NCBI GenBank assembly: GCA_036310525.1
Contig: JAXJRQ010000115.1
Coordinates: 1 to 6,854, forward strand
DNA length: 6,854 nt
Source: UBA4716 sp036310525
GTDB lineage: Bacteria; Bacillota; Clostridia; UBA1381
Direction: 5' to 3'
Shown here: one piece after another, positions 1-5,898 of the stretch
How positions within the stretch are numbered: the stretch's first letter is position 1
Layout of the letters: each line of letters starts with the position of its first letter
The notes under the pieces: generated by a model
The model's database searches: none
Told to the model about the DNA's origin: nothing
Seen by the model: the letters and a program-made list of their open reading frames with translations, nothing else
Made by a program: the position numbers and the translations under genes

Positions 1-1164
1 ATGCATGAGCAGGAAGTTTGCGGGATTTTCTTTCTGTCCCACTGTCTGCGAAACACGTGCCGCCATAGGAACAGCACTTACGCCGGCTGAACCGATAAGC
101 GGATTAACCTTACCCTTTGTAAGCCAGCACATAATGTTTCCGAGTAACAATCCGCCTGCTGTTGAGAATGCAAACGCAATAAGACCCAGGGCAATAATAA
201 ATAATGTCTGACCGCTTAAGAAGCTTGAAGCTGTTGCAGTAGCACCAACTGTTACACCAAGGAATATTGTGATAATATTCATCAACTCATTCTGAGCAGT
301 CTTTGCAAGTCTGTCACAAACGCCCGATTCTTTCATAAGATTACCCAACATCAGACAACCAACCAATGAAACTGCGTCGGGGATAATCAAACCAACTACG
401 ATAGTAACAACTATCGGGAACAAAATCTTTTCTGTCTTTGAAACAGGTCTTAGCTGTTCCATAACAATACTTCTTGATTTCTTTGTAGTCATCAGCTTCA
501 TGATAGGCGGCTGAATAACAGGAATAAGCGCCATGTACGAATATGCCGCAACGGCAATAGCCGGCAACAGCTTTGGAGCAAGCGATTTTGTAACGTAAAT
601 CGCTGTAGGACCGTCTGCACCGCCGATGATACCAATTGATGCGGCTTCCTTAACACCAAATTCCAGTGAAGGGAAAAATGCAGTAAGCACAAGCGCACCA
701 ACAAATGTGAAGAACACACCGAACTGTGCCGCCGCACCAAGAAGAATACTCTTGGGGTTTGCTATAAGCGGTCCGAAGTCGGTCATACATCCGATACCTA
801 CAAATATAAGCGGCGGATAAATACCCAACTTAACACCAAGATAAAGAAGGTCAAGAAGACCGCCTTTTCGGCAAATCATACCTATATCAATATATTTGCC
901 TTCAATCATGTACTGTGTATCCGTAAACCATTCGGTATGCATCATAATTGCACTCGAATCCTTAATCATCGGCAGATTTGTAAGAAGCATACCAAAAGCA
1001 ATCGGCAACAACAGCAACGGTTCAAATTTCTTTACGATAGCAAGGTACAAAAGCACACATGCAATCGCAATCATCAAAATTATCTTAAGAGCCTCCAGGC
1101 CTCCGTCTGCAAATAATGCGGCAAAACCCGTGTTTCCTAAGAAATTAACAAAACTTTGTAACAC
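1..1164 (-). CDS. mmdB: Na+-translocating methylmalonyl-CoA decarboxylase beta subunit (partial, 3' end off window)
   Basis: Integral membrane subunit of the sodium-pump decarboxylases. It decarboxylates carboxybiotin carried by MmdC and couples this to Na+ export. The frame is open from a GTG at 1164 to the left edge, giving 388 residues; only about 20 C-terminal residues are probably missing. An in-frame TGA lies seven codons upstream of that GTG, and GGTGA sits 7 nt before it, so this is the only plausible start. Many hydrophobic segments are visible. Residues known to matter in Klebsiella OadB are all present at a constant offset of 19: Asp203 as D184 (GGADGPT), Tyr229 as Y210 (YSYMALIP), and Asn373, Gly377, Ser382 and Arg389 as N354, G358, S363 and R370 (NPLIGSAGVSAVPMAAR). 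It is last of four co-directional genes, 40 bp after mmdC. By itself the subunit cannot distinguish MmdB from OadB or GcdB; the substrate is assigned from mmdA. Confidence 0.95.
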   Translation of the reverse strand, partial: MLQSFVNFLGNTGFAALFADGGLEALKIILMIAIACVLLYLAIVKKFEPLLLLPIAFGMLLTNLPMIKDSSAIMMHTEWFTDTQYMIEGKYIDIGMICRKGGLLDLLYLGVKLGIYPPLIFVGIGCMTDFGPLIANPKSILLGAAAQFGVFFTFVGALVLTAFFPSLEFGVKEAASIGIIGGADGPTAIYVTKSLAPKLLPAIAVAAYSYMALIPVIQPPIMKLMTTKKSRSIVMEQLRPVSKTEKILFPIVVTIVVGLIIPDAVSLVGCLMLGNLMKESGVCDRLAKTAQNELMNIITIFLGVTVGATATASSFLSGQTLFIIALGLIAFAFSTAGGLLLGNIMCWLTKGKVNPLIGSAGVSAVPMAARVSQTVGQKENPANFLLMH

Positions 1165-1204
1165 TTTTTTGTCACCACTTTCTCAATTAAACGGTCTTTA
1201 CCGA

Positions 1205-1576
1205 TTAGTTTACTGAAATAATTACGTCGCCGCTGTTTACGCTGTCGCCTGCTGATACATTAACTGATGCAACAGTACCTTCAACACCTGCAAAAATTTC
1301 GTTTTCCATTTTCATAGCTTCGAGCACTGCAACCAAAGTATCAGCTGTAACCTTATCGCCCACATTTACCTTAACCGATACCATTGTTCCCGGCATTGGA
1401 GCTGTAACAGTCTTTGAACCTGCGCTTACGGGAGCTTTGGGTGCTGCTGCAGGAGCTGCTGCCTTGGGAGCAGCAACGGGAGCTGCCGCAACCGGTGCAG
1501 CTGAAACTGCGCCGCCGATTTCCTCCACGTCAACTTCATATGTATTTCCGTTTACTGTAATATTAAACTTTCTCAT
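1205..1576 (-). CDS. mmdC: Biotin carrier (biotinyl) subunit of the decarboxylase
   Basis: Small biotin-carrying subunit, 123 residues, which shuttles the carboxyl group from the MmdA active site to MmdB. Residues 1-20 form a short beta-rich N-terminus (MRKFNITVNGNTYEV). Residues about 23-55 are an Ala/Pro-rich flexible linker. Residues about 57-123 are a biotinyl-lipoyl domain with MPGT at 61-64 and the biotinylation motif AMKME, the acceptor being Lys89. The start at 1576 is preferred over an in-frame ATG 36 nt upstream because GGAAAGGA lies about 11 nt before it and because the family begins with M-(R/K)-x-F-x-(I/V)-x-V-(N/D)-G. The gap from mmdD is 92 bp and contains hairpins, unlike the tight spacing elsewhere in the operon; the gap to mmdB is 40 bp. 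Biotin is presumably attached by a host biotin ligase encoded elsewhere. Confidence 0.95.
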   Translation of the reverse strand: MRKFNITVNGNTYEVDVEEIGGAVSAAPVAAAPVAAPKAAAPAAAPKAPVSAGSKTVTAPMPGTMVSVKVNVGDKVTADTLVAVLEAMKMENEIFAGVEGTVASVNVSAGDSVNSGDVIISVN

Positions 1577-1595
1577 TATTCTAACATTCCTTTCC

Positions 1596-1657
1596 GTGCA
1601 TAAAAAGCACAAGCTTCAAGAATTTGCCCGACGTACAAAGACATGTAACAAATTCTT
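1596..1657 (-). other. Intercistronic hairpins between mmdD and mmdC
   Basis: In the mRNA sense a perfect 9-bp inverted repeat (AAGAATTTG at 1657-1649 with CAAATTCTT at 1626-1618) encloses 22 nt. A smaller 4-bp hairpin (GTGC with GCAC, 1610-1596) follows and ends 1 nt before the GGAAAGGA ribosome binding site of mmdC. There is no following U-tract, so neither is a terminator. They could act as an RNA-processing or stability element that sets the ratio of biotin carrier to the other subunits. The sequence shows the pairing; the function is inference. Confidence 0.4.
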
Positions 1658-1668
1658 ATATTTACACA

Positions 1669-2061
1669 TTAAAATCTGTTGTTTATAGATTCTCTAAGTC
1701 CTGCTTTATTCCATGCAGGCTTTTTGTCCTCAATACGTCTGTAGGACTTAATCTGAAGATTATATGTCGAGGTATTAAGACTTGCCGCAATTGCCGCTGT
1801 GATTACAGCTATAAGCTCCTCCTCGTTCATCTGTGGTTCTGTCACTTCAACAGTCTGTACAGGTGCTGTTTCCTCAACTTTTACTGTTTTCTTTTTGGGG
1901 TCTTTATAGAAAATAACCTTAAAGAGCATCAGTATAAGCATCAGCACAATAAGAACCGAAAATACGATTGCAAGTCCGAGAACAGTTACCTTACCGCCCG
2001 TTGAAAGAGCTTCGGCAAGAGTTATACCCTTTCCCGTAATCAACGCTTCTGATAATTCCAT
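1669..2061 (-). CDS. mmdD: Small membrane-anchored decarboxylase subunit (OadG/MmdD family)
   Basis: 130-residue small subunit of the sodium-pump decarboxylase. In characterised relatives (OadG gamma, MmdD delta) it anchors the soluble carboxyltransferase to the membrane pump and assembles the complex. Residues about 26-51 form one strongly hydrophobic membrane helix (VTVLGLAIVFSVLIVLML), followed by a basic stop-transfer patch (KDPKKK), a Pro/Glu/Val-rich linker, a helix around 79-95 (NEEELIAVITAAIAASL) typical of the MmdD group, and a basic C-terminus with the conserved RRIEDKKPAWNKAG and N-N-R elements. The N-terminus before the helix predicts an outside N-terminus with the C-terminal domain in the cytoplasm. 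AAAGGAG lies 10 nt before the ATG. It starts 23 bp after the mmdA stop and precedes mmdC, giving the order A-D-C-B known for Propionigenium modestum mmd. Confidence 0.9.
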   Translation of the reverse strand: MELSEALITGKGITLAEALSTGGKVTVLGLAIVFSVLIVLMLILMLFKVIFYKDPKKKTVKVEETAPVQTVEVTEPQMNEEELIAVITAAIAASLNTSTYNLQIKSYRRIEDKKPAWNKAGLRESINNRF

Positions 2062-2084
2062 AATATATTATCTCCTTTCAGCTA

Positions 2085-3635
2085 TTATACAGGGAGATTT
2101 CCGTGCTTTTTAGCAGGTCTTGATTCACGCTTTGACTGAAGCATTTCAAGAGCCGCAATTATTCTGGGTCTTGTTGAATCGGGTTCAATTACGTCATCAA
2201 CAAATCCACGCTTAGCCGCAACATACGGTGAAGCGAACTTATTGCGGTATTCCTGAATTTTTTCGGTTCTTGCTGCAATAGGATCTGCACTTTCCTTAAT
2301 ATCATTCTTGAAGATGATATTTGCCGCACCTTCAGGACCCATAACAGCAATTTCAGCTGTAGGCCATGCCATTACCATATCTGCACCCATATTCTTTGAG
2401 TTCATTGCTATGTAAGCACCGCCGTAAGCTTTTCTTGTAATAACATTAATCTTGGGAACTGTTGCTTCCGCAAATGCATAAAGAAGCTTTGCTCCGTGTC
2501 TGATAATTCCGCCCTGTTCCTGATTAAGACCGGGGAAATATCCGGGTACATCAGTAAATGTAACAAGAGGAATATTGAATGCGTCACAGAATCTTACGAA
2601 TCTTGCCGCTTTATCTGATGAATTAATATCAAGCGCACCTGCCATGAATTTAGGCTGATTTGCAACGATACCAACTACCATACCGTTCATTCTTGCAAAG
2701 CCTACTACAATATTCTTTGCAAAATCCTTCTGTACCTCAAAGAAATCAGCATTGTCCACGATTTCAGCGATAAGCTCCTTAACGTCATATGCTGCAGTTG
2801 AGTCATCGGGAATAATTGTTGTAAGCTTTTCAGAAATTCTGTTAATTGCATCCGAAGGTGCTTCATAGGGAGCTTCCTCAAGGTTGTTTGAGGGCAGATA
2901 TGAAAGAAGCTTTCTTATCTGAAGTATACAATCCTCATCGCTTGAAGCCTTAAAGTGAGCTACACCCGAGGTTTCTGTATGAACAGCCGCACCACCAAGA
3001 GCTTCTGCGGTTATTTCCTGTCCTGTTACAGACTGAATAACCTGCGGACCTGTAATAAACATCTGACTTGTGTTTTCAACCATAAATATGAAGTCTGTGA
3101 TAGCAGGTGAATATACTGCACCGCCTGCACACGGTCCCATAATTACGGAAATCTGCGGAATTACACCACTGTTTGCTGTGTTTCTGAAAAATATGTCACC
3201 AAATCCCGAAAGAGCGTCGATACCCTCCTGAATTCTCGCACCGCCACTGTCGTTAAGACCGATAATCGGTGCACCCATTTTAGCCGCCATATCCATTACC
3301 TTACAGATTTTCTTTGCGTGCATTTCACCCAAAGAGCCTCCGATTACTGTGAAGTCCTGAGCATAAGCATAAACAAGTCTTCCGTCTACCGTACCGTAAC
3401 CTGTTACTACACCCTCGCCCGGTGCTTCCACACAATCCATACCGAACTCGGTACATCTGTGTTCCACAAAAGCGTCAATTTCAACAAAGCTGCCTTCGTC
3501 CATCAAAGCATTGATTCTTTCACGAGCTGTAAGCTTCTTTGCATCATGCTGCTTTTTGATTTTCGCTTCTCCGCCGCCGTTTTCTATAACGCTTCTGCGG
3601 TATTGAAGCTCTGCCAGTTTATCAACTGTTCCCAT
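2085..3635 (-). CDS. mmdA: Methylmalonyl-CoA decarboxylase alpha subunit (acyl-CoA carboxyltransferase)
   Basis: Carboxyltransferase of 516 residues, the usual MmdA/propionyl-CoA carboxylase beta length, complete. It moves the carboxyl group of (S)-methylmalonyl-CoA to biotin on MmdC, releasing propionyl-CoA. Two crotonase-fold halves are visible. The N half carries NDSGGARIQEG (128-138) and PCAGGAVYSPA (168-178). The C half carries TDVPGYFPG (361-369), RKAYGGAYIAM (401-411) and VMGPEGAANI (431-440). These include the glycine-rich oxyanion-hole loops that bind acyl-CoA and biotin. The C-terminus KKHGNLPV is typical of MmdA. GGAGG sits 7-8 nt before the ATG. An oxaloacetate decarboxylase would have a TIM-barrel OadA instead, and GcdA of glutaconyl-CoA decarboxylase is longer (about 587 residues). 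Lack of a biotin carboxylase gene nearby, together with mmdB, argues for decarboxylase rather than propionyl-CoA carboxylase. It is the first gene of the operon, with its own promoter about 145 nt upstream. Confidence 0.93.
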   Translation of the reverse strand: MGTVDKLAELQYRRSVIENGGGEAKIKKQHDAKKLTARERINALMDEGSFVEIDAFVEHRCTEFGMDCVEAPGEGVVTGYGTVDGRLVYAYAQDFTVIGGSLGEMHAKKICKVMDMAAKMGAPIIGLNDSGGARIQEGIDALSGFGDIFFRNTANSGVIPQISVIMGPCAGGAVYSPAITDFIFMVENTSQMFITGPQVIQSVTGQEITAEALGGAAVHTETSGVAHFKASSDEDCILQIRKLLSYLPSNNLEEAPYEAPSDAINRISEKLTTIIPDDSTAAYDVKELIAEIVDNADFFEVQKDFAKNIVVGFARMNGMVVGIVANQPKFMAGALDINSSDKAARFVRFCDAFNIPLVTFTDVPGYFPGLNQEQGGIIRHGAKLLYAFAEATVPKINVITRKAYGGAYIAMNSKNMGADMVMAWPTAEIAVMGPEGAANIIFKNDIKESADPIAARTEKIQEYRNKFASPYVAAKRGFVDDVIEPDSTRPRIIAALEMLQSKRESRPAKKHGNLPV

Positions 3636-3676
3636 GACTAAACCTCCGTTTTTATTATTTTAAGAGATATTTTTAT

Positions 3677-3702
3677 CTGTCCCCATCTGCCGATAAAGAC
3701 AG
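3677..3702 (-). promoter_or_regulatory. Hairpin in the mmdA 5' leader
   Basis: In the mmd mRNA sense this 26-nt stretch folds into an 11-bp stem closed by a GGCA tetraloop. Three of the 11 pairs are G-U. Read on the plus strand those pairs become C-A mismatches, so the fold belongs to the mmd transcript and not to a rightward RNA. Flanking T/A runs could extend it. No U-tract follows, so it is not an intrinsic terminator; it lies about 40 nt before the mmdA start. It may be a stability or regulatory element. I do not recognise it as a known riboswitch. Confidence 0.45.
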
Positions 3703-3784
3703 AAAAATCCATAATTTCACCGATACATTTTTTACTTTTTTTGCATCAGTTTTCGGTATAAATTAAAATTCCTACCTATTGTAC

Positions 3785-3813
3785 ATTATACCCTATTACG
3801 ACTTTTTTTGCAA
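3785..3813 (-). promoter_or_regulatory. Promoter of the mmdADCB operon
   Basis: On the minus strand, TTGCAA (3813-3808, four of six matches to the -35 consensus) is followed after exactly 17 bp by a perfect TATAAT (3790-3785). The predicted start of transcription is near 3778, leaving a leader of about 143 nt before mmdA. The bases just after the -10 read GTACAA, so a TTGTACA half-palindrome (3779-3785) overlaps the promoter and resembles the two TTGTACAA sites upstream. Confidence 0.7.
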
Positions 3814-3875
3814 TCATTTTTTTGCGATTTTACTATGGCAATTGTTTAAGAAAGTTGTCCGTTTATTTCCTGTTT

Positions 3876-3924
3876 TTTGTACAACTTTACCAAACGGGAT
3901 TTATTACTAATGAAGTTGTACAAA
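3876..3924. repeat. 12-bp inverted repeat with TTGTACAA palindromes, possible operator
   Basis: TTTGTACAACTT (3876-3887) and its exact reverse complement AAGTTGTACAAA (3913-3924) are separated by 25 bp. Each arm contains the 8-bp palindrome TTGTACAA, with centres 39 bp apart. The element lies between the divergent mmd and phosphatase promoters, about 60-110 bp upstream of the mmd -35. A related TTGTACAT occurs at the mmd -10 (3779-3786), and AAGTTGTC at 3852-3859 resembles one arm. No U-tract follows on either strand, so a terminator is unlikely. A dimeric repressor or activator site is the simplest reading; the regulator is unknown. Confidence 0.45.
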
Positions 3925-4024
3925 TTATCTTTTTAAATTTGTGCAAAAATATAGTGTTTATGCGATAAAAACGAAAATAAATCAACAACCGAAAAATTCA
4001 CATCTGATTCTGAAATTTTTACAC

Positions 4025-4053
4025 TTGACAGCATAACCCAAATATTATATCAT
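4025..4053 (+). promoter_or_regulatory. Promoter of the metallophosphatase gene
   Basis: A perfect TTGACA (4025-4030) is followed after 17 bp by TATCAT (4048-4053, five of six matches). The predicted start is near 4060, about 63 nt before the ATG at 4123. It diverges from the mmd promoter, and the two -35 elements are about 210 bp apart. Confidence 0.7.
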
Positions 4054-4080
4054 AAGTGAAAGCCATTTATCGGCTTACTT
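4054..4080 (+). promoter_or_regulatory. Inverted repeat at the phosphatase transcription start
   Basis: AAGT (4054-4057), a GA bulge, and AAGCC (4060-4064) pair with GGCTT (4072-4076) and ACTT (4077-4080) around a 7-nt loop. It begins immediately after the -10 and spans the predicted start site, so it could be an operator or a 5' stabilising hairpin. There is no U-tract. The role is inferred from position only. Confidence 0.3.
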
Positions 4081-4122
4081 CACAACGATACAATAAATAC
4101 TGAGAAAGAAGGTTATTTACAT

Positions 4123-4902
4123 ATGGAATACGTATGTCAATCCACAGAAAACAAAAGAATTTTAATAGCCACTGATTTGCATTACTGCGAACGTCCATGG
4201 CATAATACCACACGTGAAGAAAGAGCTCAGATGCTTATCGAAAGTTTGAAGTGCGAATACGAAAAAGAGCCGTTTGACATGATGCTCTGTCTGGGTGATT
4301 ATTCACTGGATTTCTGGGAATGGGAGACCAAAGGCACATATCTCAATACCCCTTCCGTAAGTGATACGGATAATTTCATGAAAAAGGTTTATCCCCAATT
4401 TCCGCTTAAGGCGTATATGATTCCGGGAAATCACGAACAGTACGGAAACGAAAAGTGGAAGGCAATTACCGGCTTTGACAGACAGTATTCCATTGTTTAC
4501 GGCGATTATTTGTTCCTGATGTGTGATACCTTCGGCGGCAATCTTGACCCCACCGAACACAGCGACGGCACTTATACAGGTGTTGACATAGACTTTTTAA
4601 AATCAGCAATTGATGAGCACAAAGATAAAAAAATAATTATTTGCGCCCATGACATATACCCCAACAACGAAAGCGAAGAGTTCAAAGCACTCATTCGGGA
4701 AAACAATCAAATAATATGCGCATTCACCGGTCACACCCACCGTTCAAATACAGTTATTCTTGGCGAAGAATGGCGAAATTTTCCCGTATTCTATTGCGGT
4801 GATTTTTCATACAGCGGCGGTTGCGATGCAGAACATCCTAACCGTGGTTACCGTACTATTGATTTTTCAAAAGGATTTTCAACAGTTTATAAGCGTGTAT
4901 AA
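4123..4902 (+). CDS. Calcineurin-like metallophosphoesterase
   Basis: A 259-residue cytoplasmic protein with the full metallophosphatase signature in order: D18-x-H20 (ATDLHY), G58-D59 (LGDYSLD), G102-N-H-E105 (PGNHEQ), H176 (CAHDIY) and G203-H-T-H206 (TGHTHR). These residues bind two metal ions, commonly Mn or Fe, and hydrolyse phosphomono- or phosphodiesters. There is no signal peptide or membrane segment. The start is supported by AAGAAGG 10 nt upstream; the product is complete and of ordinary family length. It is transcribed alone from a divergent promoter and ends at a bidirectional terminator 1 nt past the stop. The substrate cannot be assigned: the family covers nucleotides, phospho-sugars, nucleic acids and phosphoproteins. 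The mmd operon next door gives no clear hint, although the two share an intergenic regulatory region. Confidence 0.9.
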   Translation: MEYVCQSTENKRILIATDLHYCERPWHNTTREERAQMLIESLKCEYEKEPFDMMLCLGDYSLDFWEWETKGTYLNTPSVSDTDNFMKKVYPQFPLKAYMIPGNHEQYGNEKWKAITGFDRQYSIVYGDYLFLMCDTFGGNLDPTEHSDGTYTGVDIDFLKSAIDEHKDKKIIICAHDIYPNNESEEFKALIRENNQIICAFTGHTHRSNTVILGEEWRNFPVFYCGDFSYSGGCDAEHPNRGYRTIDFSKGFSTVYKRV

Positions 4903-4903
4903 C

Positions 4904-4944
4904 AAAAAATCGGAGTTCACAATGAAGTGAACCCCGATTTTTTT
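4904..4944. terminator. Bidirectional intrinsic terminator between convergent genes
   Basis: An 11-bp stem with one internal mismatch (TCGGAGTTCAC at 4910-4920 with GTGAACCCCGA at 4927-4937) has a 6-nt loop AATGAA. It is followed by seven T on the plus strand and preceded by six A, which give a T-run on the minus strand. In the minus-strand RNA the mismatch becomes a G-U pair, so it should also stop the leftward aldolase transcript, whose 3' UTR would then be about 100 nt. Confidence 0.9.
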
Positions 4945-5043
4945 ATTTTAAATTTTTAAAGCTTCTTCGACCATTTCCGAAAGAACAGTATATTTCACAA
5001 TAAATATACACTCAGCTTTGCATAATCAGCATTAATATCAATA

Positions 5044-5688
5044 TTATTTCCATCCGTTTCGATAGTGTTTACCTATTTGAACACTTATATTTAAGCGCTC
5101 AACAATTTTTTCTTCCGGATAAACGGTATGGTCATTTTCACTCTGAAACATCCATACTCCGCCAATAGCCGCTATACGAGGATGCGAAACAAGATGAAGG
5201 TCACGGTCATCAAGACAGCCGGTAATTACAAATTTAACCTCAGGAAACGGTCCTGCCATGCTGTCAAAAAATGCCGTACCGCCCAATTCATTGAACGGAA
5301 AACCTTTAAGCAGTGTTACACCCGTATTTACAGCCGCCATAACCTCGGAAGTCGTTGACACACCCGGAATTACCGTAATGTTATTTTTAACGCACCATTC
5401 AACCATTTCCTGATTATAACCGGGAGAAACGATAAAATCAGCACCCAAATCAACCATTTCCTTGCACTGCTCCAAATTGCAAACAGTTCCTGCGCCTATA
5501 TACGAATTCTTCTTTATTTTGCATGCTTCTTTCAGGATTTCCTTTGCCATTTCACCCCTCTGAAGAATTTCAACTGCAGGCATTTGTGTTTGTTCAATTG
5601 CACTTACGACTCTCTGTGCACAACCACTTTGAGCAAATAAAACAGGCATAACACCTGTCTCGTAAGCCATTGCTTTTAAATCTTTCAT
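5044..5688 (-). CDS. KDPG/KHG-type aldolase (2-dehydro-3-deoxy-phosphogluconate aldolase family)
   Basis: A 214-residue class I (Schiff-base) aldolase, the usual length for the Eda/KdgA family. Members cleave 2-keto-3-deoxy-6-phosphogluconate to pyruvate plus glyceraldehyde-3-phosphate, or 4-hydroxy-2-oxoglutarate to pyruvate plus glyoxylate. Residues matching E. coli Eda are seen: E40 and R44 (VEILQR, as E45/R49), T68 (GAGTV, as T73), P89 (VSPG, as P94) and the Schiff-base lysine K128 (LLKGFPF, as K133). The phosphate-binding loop reads ITGCLD where TGG is usual, and GGVWM stands for GGSWM, so the substrate may differ from KDPG. The start is fixed by a run of six G 8 nt upstream. No sugar kinase, dehydratase or dehydrogenase is adjacent, so the pathway (hexuronate, galactonate or other) is not shown. 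A promoter of its own is not obvious; leftward read-through from 5795-5987 is possible. Confidence 0.85.
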   Translation of the reverse strand: MKDLKAMAYETGVMPVLFAQSGCAQRVVSAIEQTQMPAVEILQRGEMAKEILKEACKIKKNSYIGAGTVCNLEQCKEMVDLGADFIVSPGYNQEMVEWCVKNNITVIPGVSTTSEVMAAVNTGVTLLKGFPFNELGGTAFFDSMAGPFPEVKFVITGCLDDRDLHLVSHPRIAAIGGVWMFQSENDHTVYPEEKIVERLNISVQIGKHYRNGWK

Positions 5689-5715
5689 TTTATTTTCCCC
5701 CCACGGAATTAAATC

Positions 5716-5744
5716 TTGACATATTTTATAAATTATGATAATAT
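5716..5744 (+). promoter_or_regulatory. Promoter of the short convergent RNA
   Basis: A perfect TTGACA (5716-5721) is followed by an AT-rich -10 region: GATAAT (5737-5742, 15-bp spacer, five of six matches) or TAATAT (5739-5744, 17-bp spacer, four of six). Transcription would start near 5750, at the GTAG that opens the leader shared with the opposing toxin-like mRNA. No open frame with a start codon and ribosome binding site follows before the terminator at 5801-5836, so the product is probably non-coding. Confidence 0.6.
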
Positions 5745-5748
5745 AGGT

Positions 5749-5778
5749 GTAGCAAGAGAAACAGCATTAGTTGTTTCC
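5749..5778 (+). repeat. Left copy of a 30-bp inverted repeat (leader of antisense RNA)
   Basis: This 30-bp block matches, on the opposite strand, the block at 5951-5922 at 24 of 30 positions. Both begin GTAG(C/T)AAGAGAAAC and end GTTGTTTCC. In each case the block starts at the predicted transcription start, so the two convergent RNAs have nearly the same 5' end. Within each copy GAAAC and GTTTC can pair as a small hairpin, and the sequence differences fall mainly in its loop. Confidence 0.65.
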
Positions 5779-5836
5779 TCAAATTAAAAAAGTTTTATTT
5801 AAAAAAACGTCTACTGGGCAGAGTAGGCGGTTTTTT
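5750..5836 (+). ncRNA. Candidate antitoxin RNA overlapping the toxin-like gene 3' end
   Basis: A predicted RNA of about 87 nt runs from the TTGACA promoter (start near 5750) to an intrinsic terminator with U-tract at 5831-5836. It contains no ATG with a ribosome binding site. It is antisense to the last codons and the 3' UTR of the 32-residue membrane peptide gene. That is the position of an antitoxin RNA in 3'-overlapping type I modules such as txpA/RatA of Bacillus subtilis. Its 5' hairpin (GAAACA with TGTTTC) nearly duplicates the leader of the toxin mRNA. No transcript evidence can be seen from sequence alone; the call rests on promoter, terminator and overlap. Confidence 0.5.
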
Positions 5837-5893
5837 CTTTATGTAAAATATAATTATTATTACCAATAGTGTAAACGAAATTATTTCTTCCAT
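5795..5893 (-). CDS. 32-residue single-span membrane peptide, type I toxin-like
   Basis: The tiny frame encodes a peptide with a short acidic start (MEEIIS), one uninterrupted hydrophobic segment at about residues 7-18 (FTLLVIIIIFYI), a Lys-Lys-Lys patch, and a Pro/Arg-rich tail ending RRFFK. This is the build of bacterial type I toxins and small hydrophobic peptides that insert in the inner membrane. A very G-rich ribosome binding site (GGGGGGTG) lies 6 nt before the ATG. Upstream, a perfect TTGACA-N17-TATAAT promoter with TG extension drives it, and the ribosome site is closed in a hairpin (5899-5920). Its 3' end is overlapped by a convergent short RNA and contains a terminator hairpin. I do not recognise a named family (not Fst, TxpA or BsrG by sequence). 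It could instead be a chance frame in a regulatory RNA, but the ribosome site and hydrophobic pattern argue for translation. Confidence 0.55.
   Translation of the reverse strand: MEEIISFTLLVIIIIFYIKKKPPTLPSRRFFK
5801..5836. terminator. Shared bidirectional terminator inside the toxin-like gene
   Basis: CGTCTACT (5808-5815) pairs with AGTAGGCG (5822-5829) around a 6-nt loop, flanked by seven A on the left and six T on the right. For the plus-strand RNA all eight pairs form (one G-U) and a U-run follows: a clear terminator. For the minus-strand RNA one pair becomes C-A, giving a weaker hairpin followed by seven U (5807-5801). The minus-strand U-run lies within the last codons of the toxin-like frame, before its TAA at 5797-5795. 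Confidence 0.75.
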
Positions 5894-5898
5894 AGGTA

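Noticed and set aside
1..1216. Open frames on the plus strand (5-211, 626-820, 896-1216) and 498-740 on the minus strand
   Set aside because: They lie opposite to or out of frame with mmdB, whose continuous 388-residue frame matches the family residue for residue at the functional sites.
1574..1612. Longer start of the biotin carrier at 1612
   Set aside because: The extra residues (MCFLCTERNVRI) are unlike the family and the ribosome binding site lies inside them, before the ATG at 1576.
1437..2004. Plus-strand frames at 1437-1688 and 1624-2004
   Set aside because: Antisense shadows of the mmdC Ala/Pro linker and of mmdD; composition is cysteine- or alanine-biased with no ribosome binding site.
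1..3635. Oxaloacetate or glutaconyl-CoA decarboxylase
   Set aside because: The carboxyltransferase is an acyl-CoA type of 516 residues, not a TIM-barrel OadA, and is shorter than GcdA; the A-D-C-B order matches methylmalonyl-CoA decarboxylase.
3876..3924. BirA (biotin repressor) operator, suggested by the biotin-carrier operon nearby
   Set aside because: Arms read TTTGTACAACTT with a 25-bp spacer, whereas BirA sites have TTGT(A/T)AAC-type arms with about 14-16 bp; the match is not good enough.
5128..5358. Plus-strand 76-residue frame
   Set aside because: Antisense shadow of the aldolase gene with no ribosome binding site.
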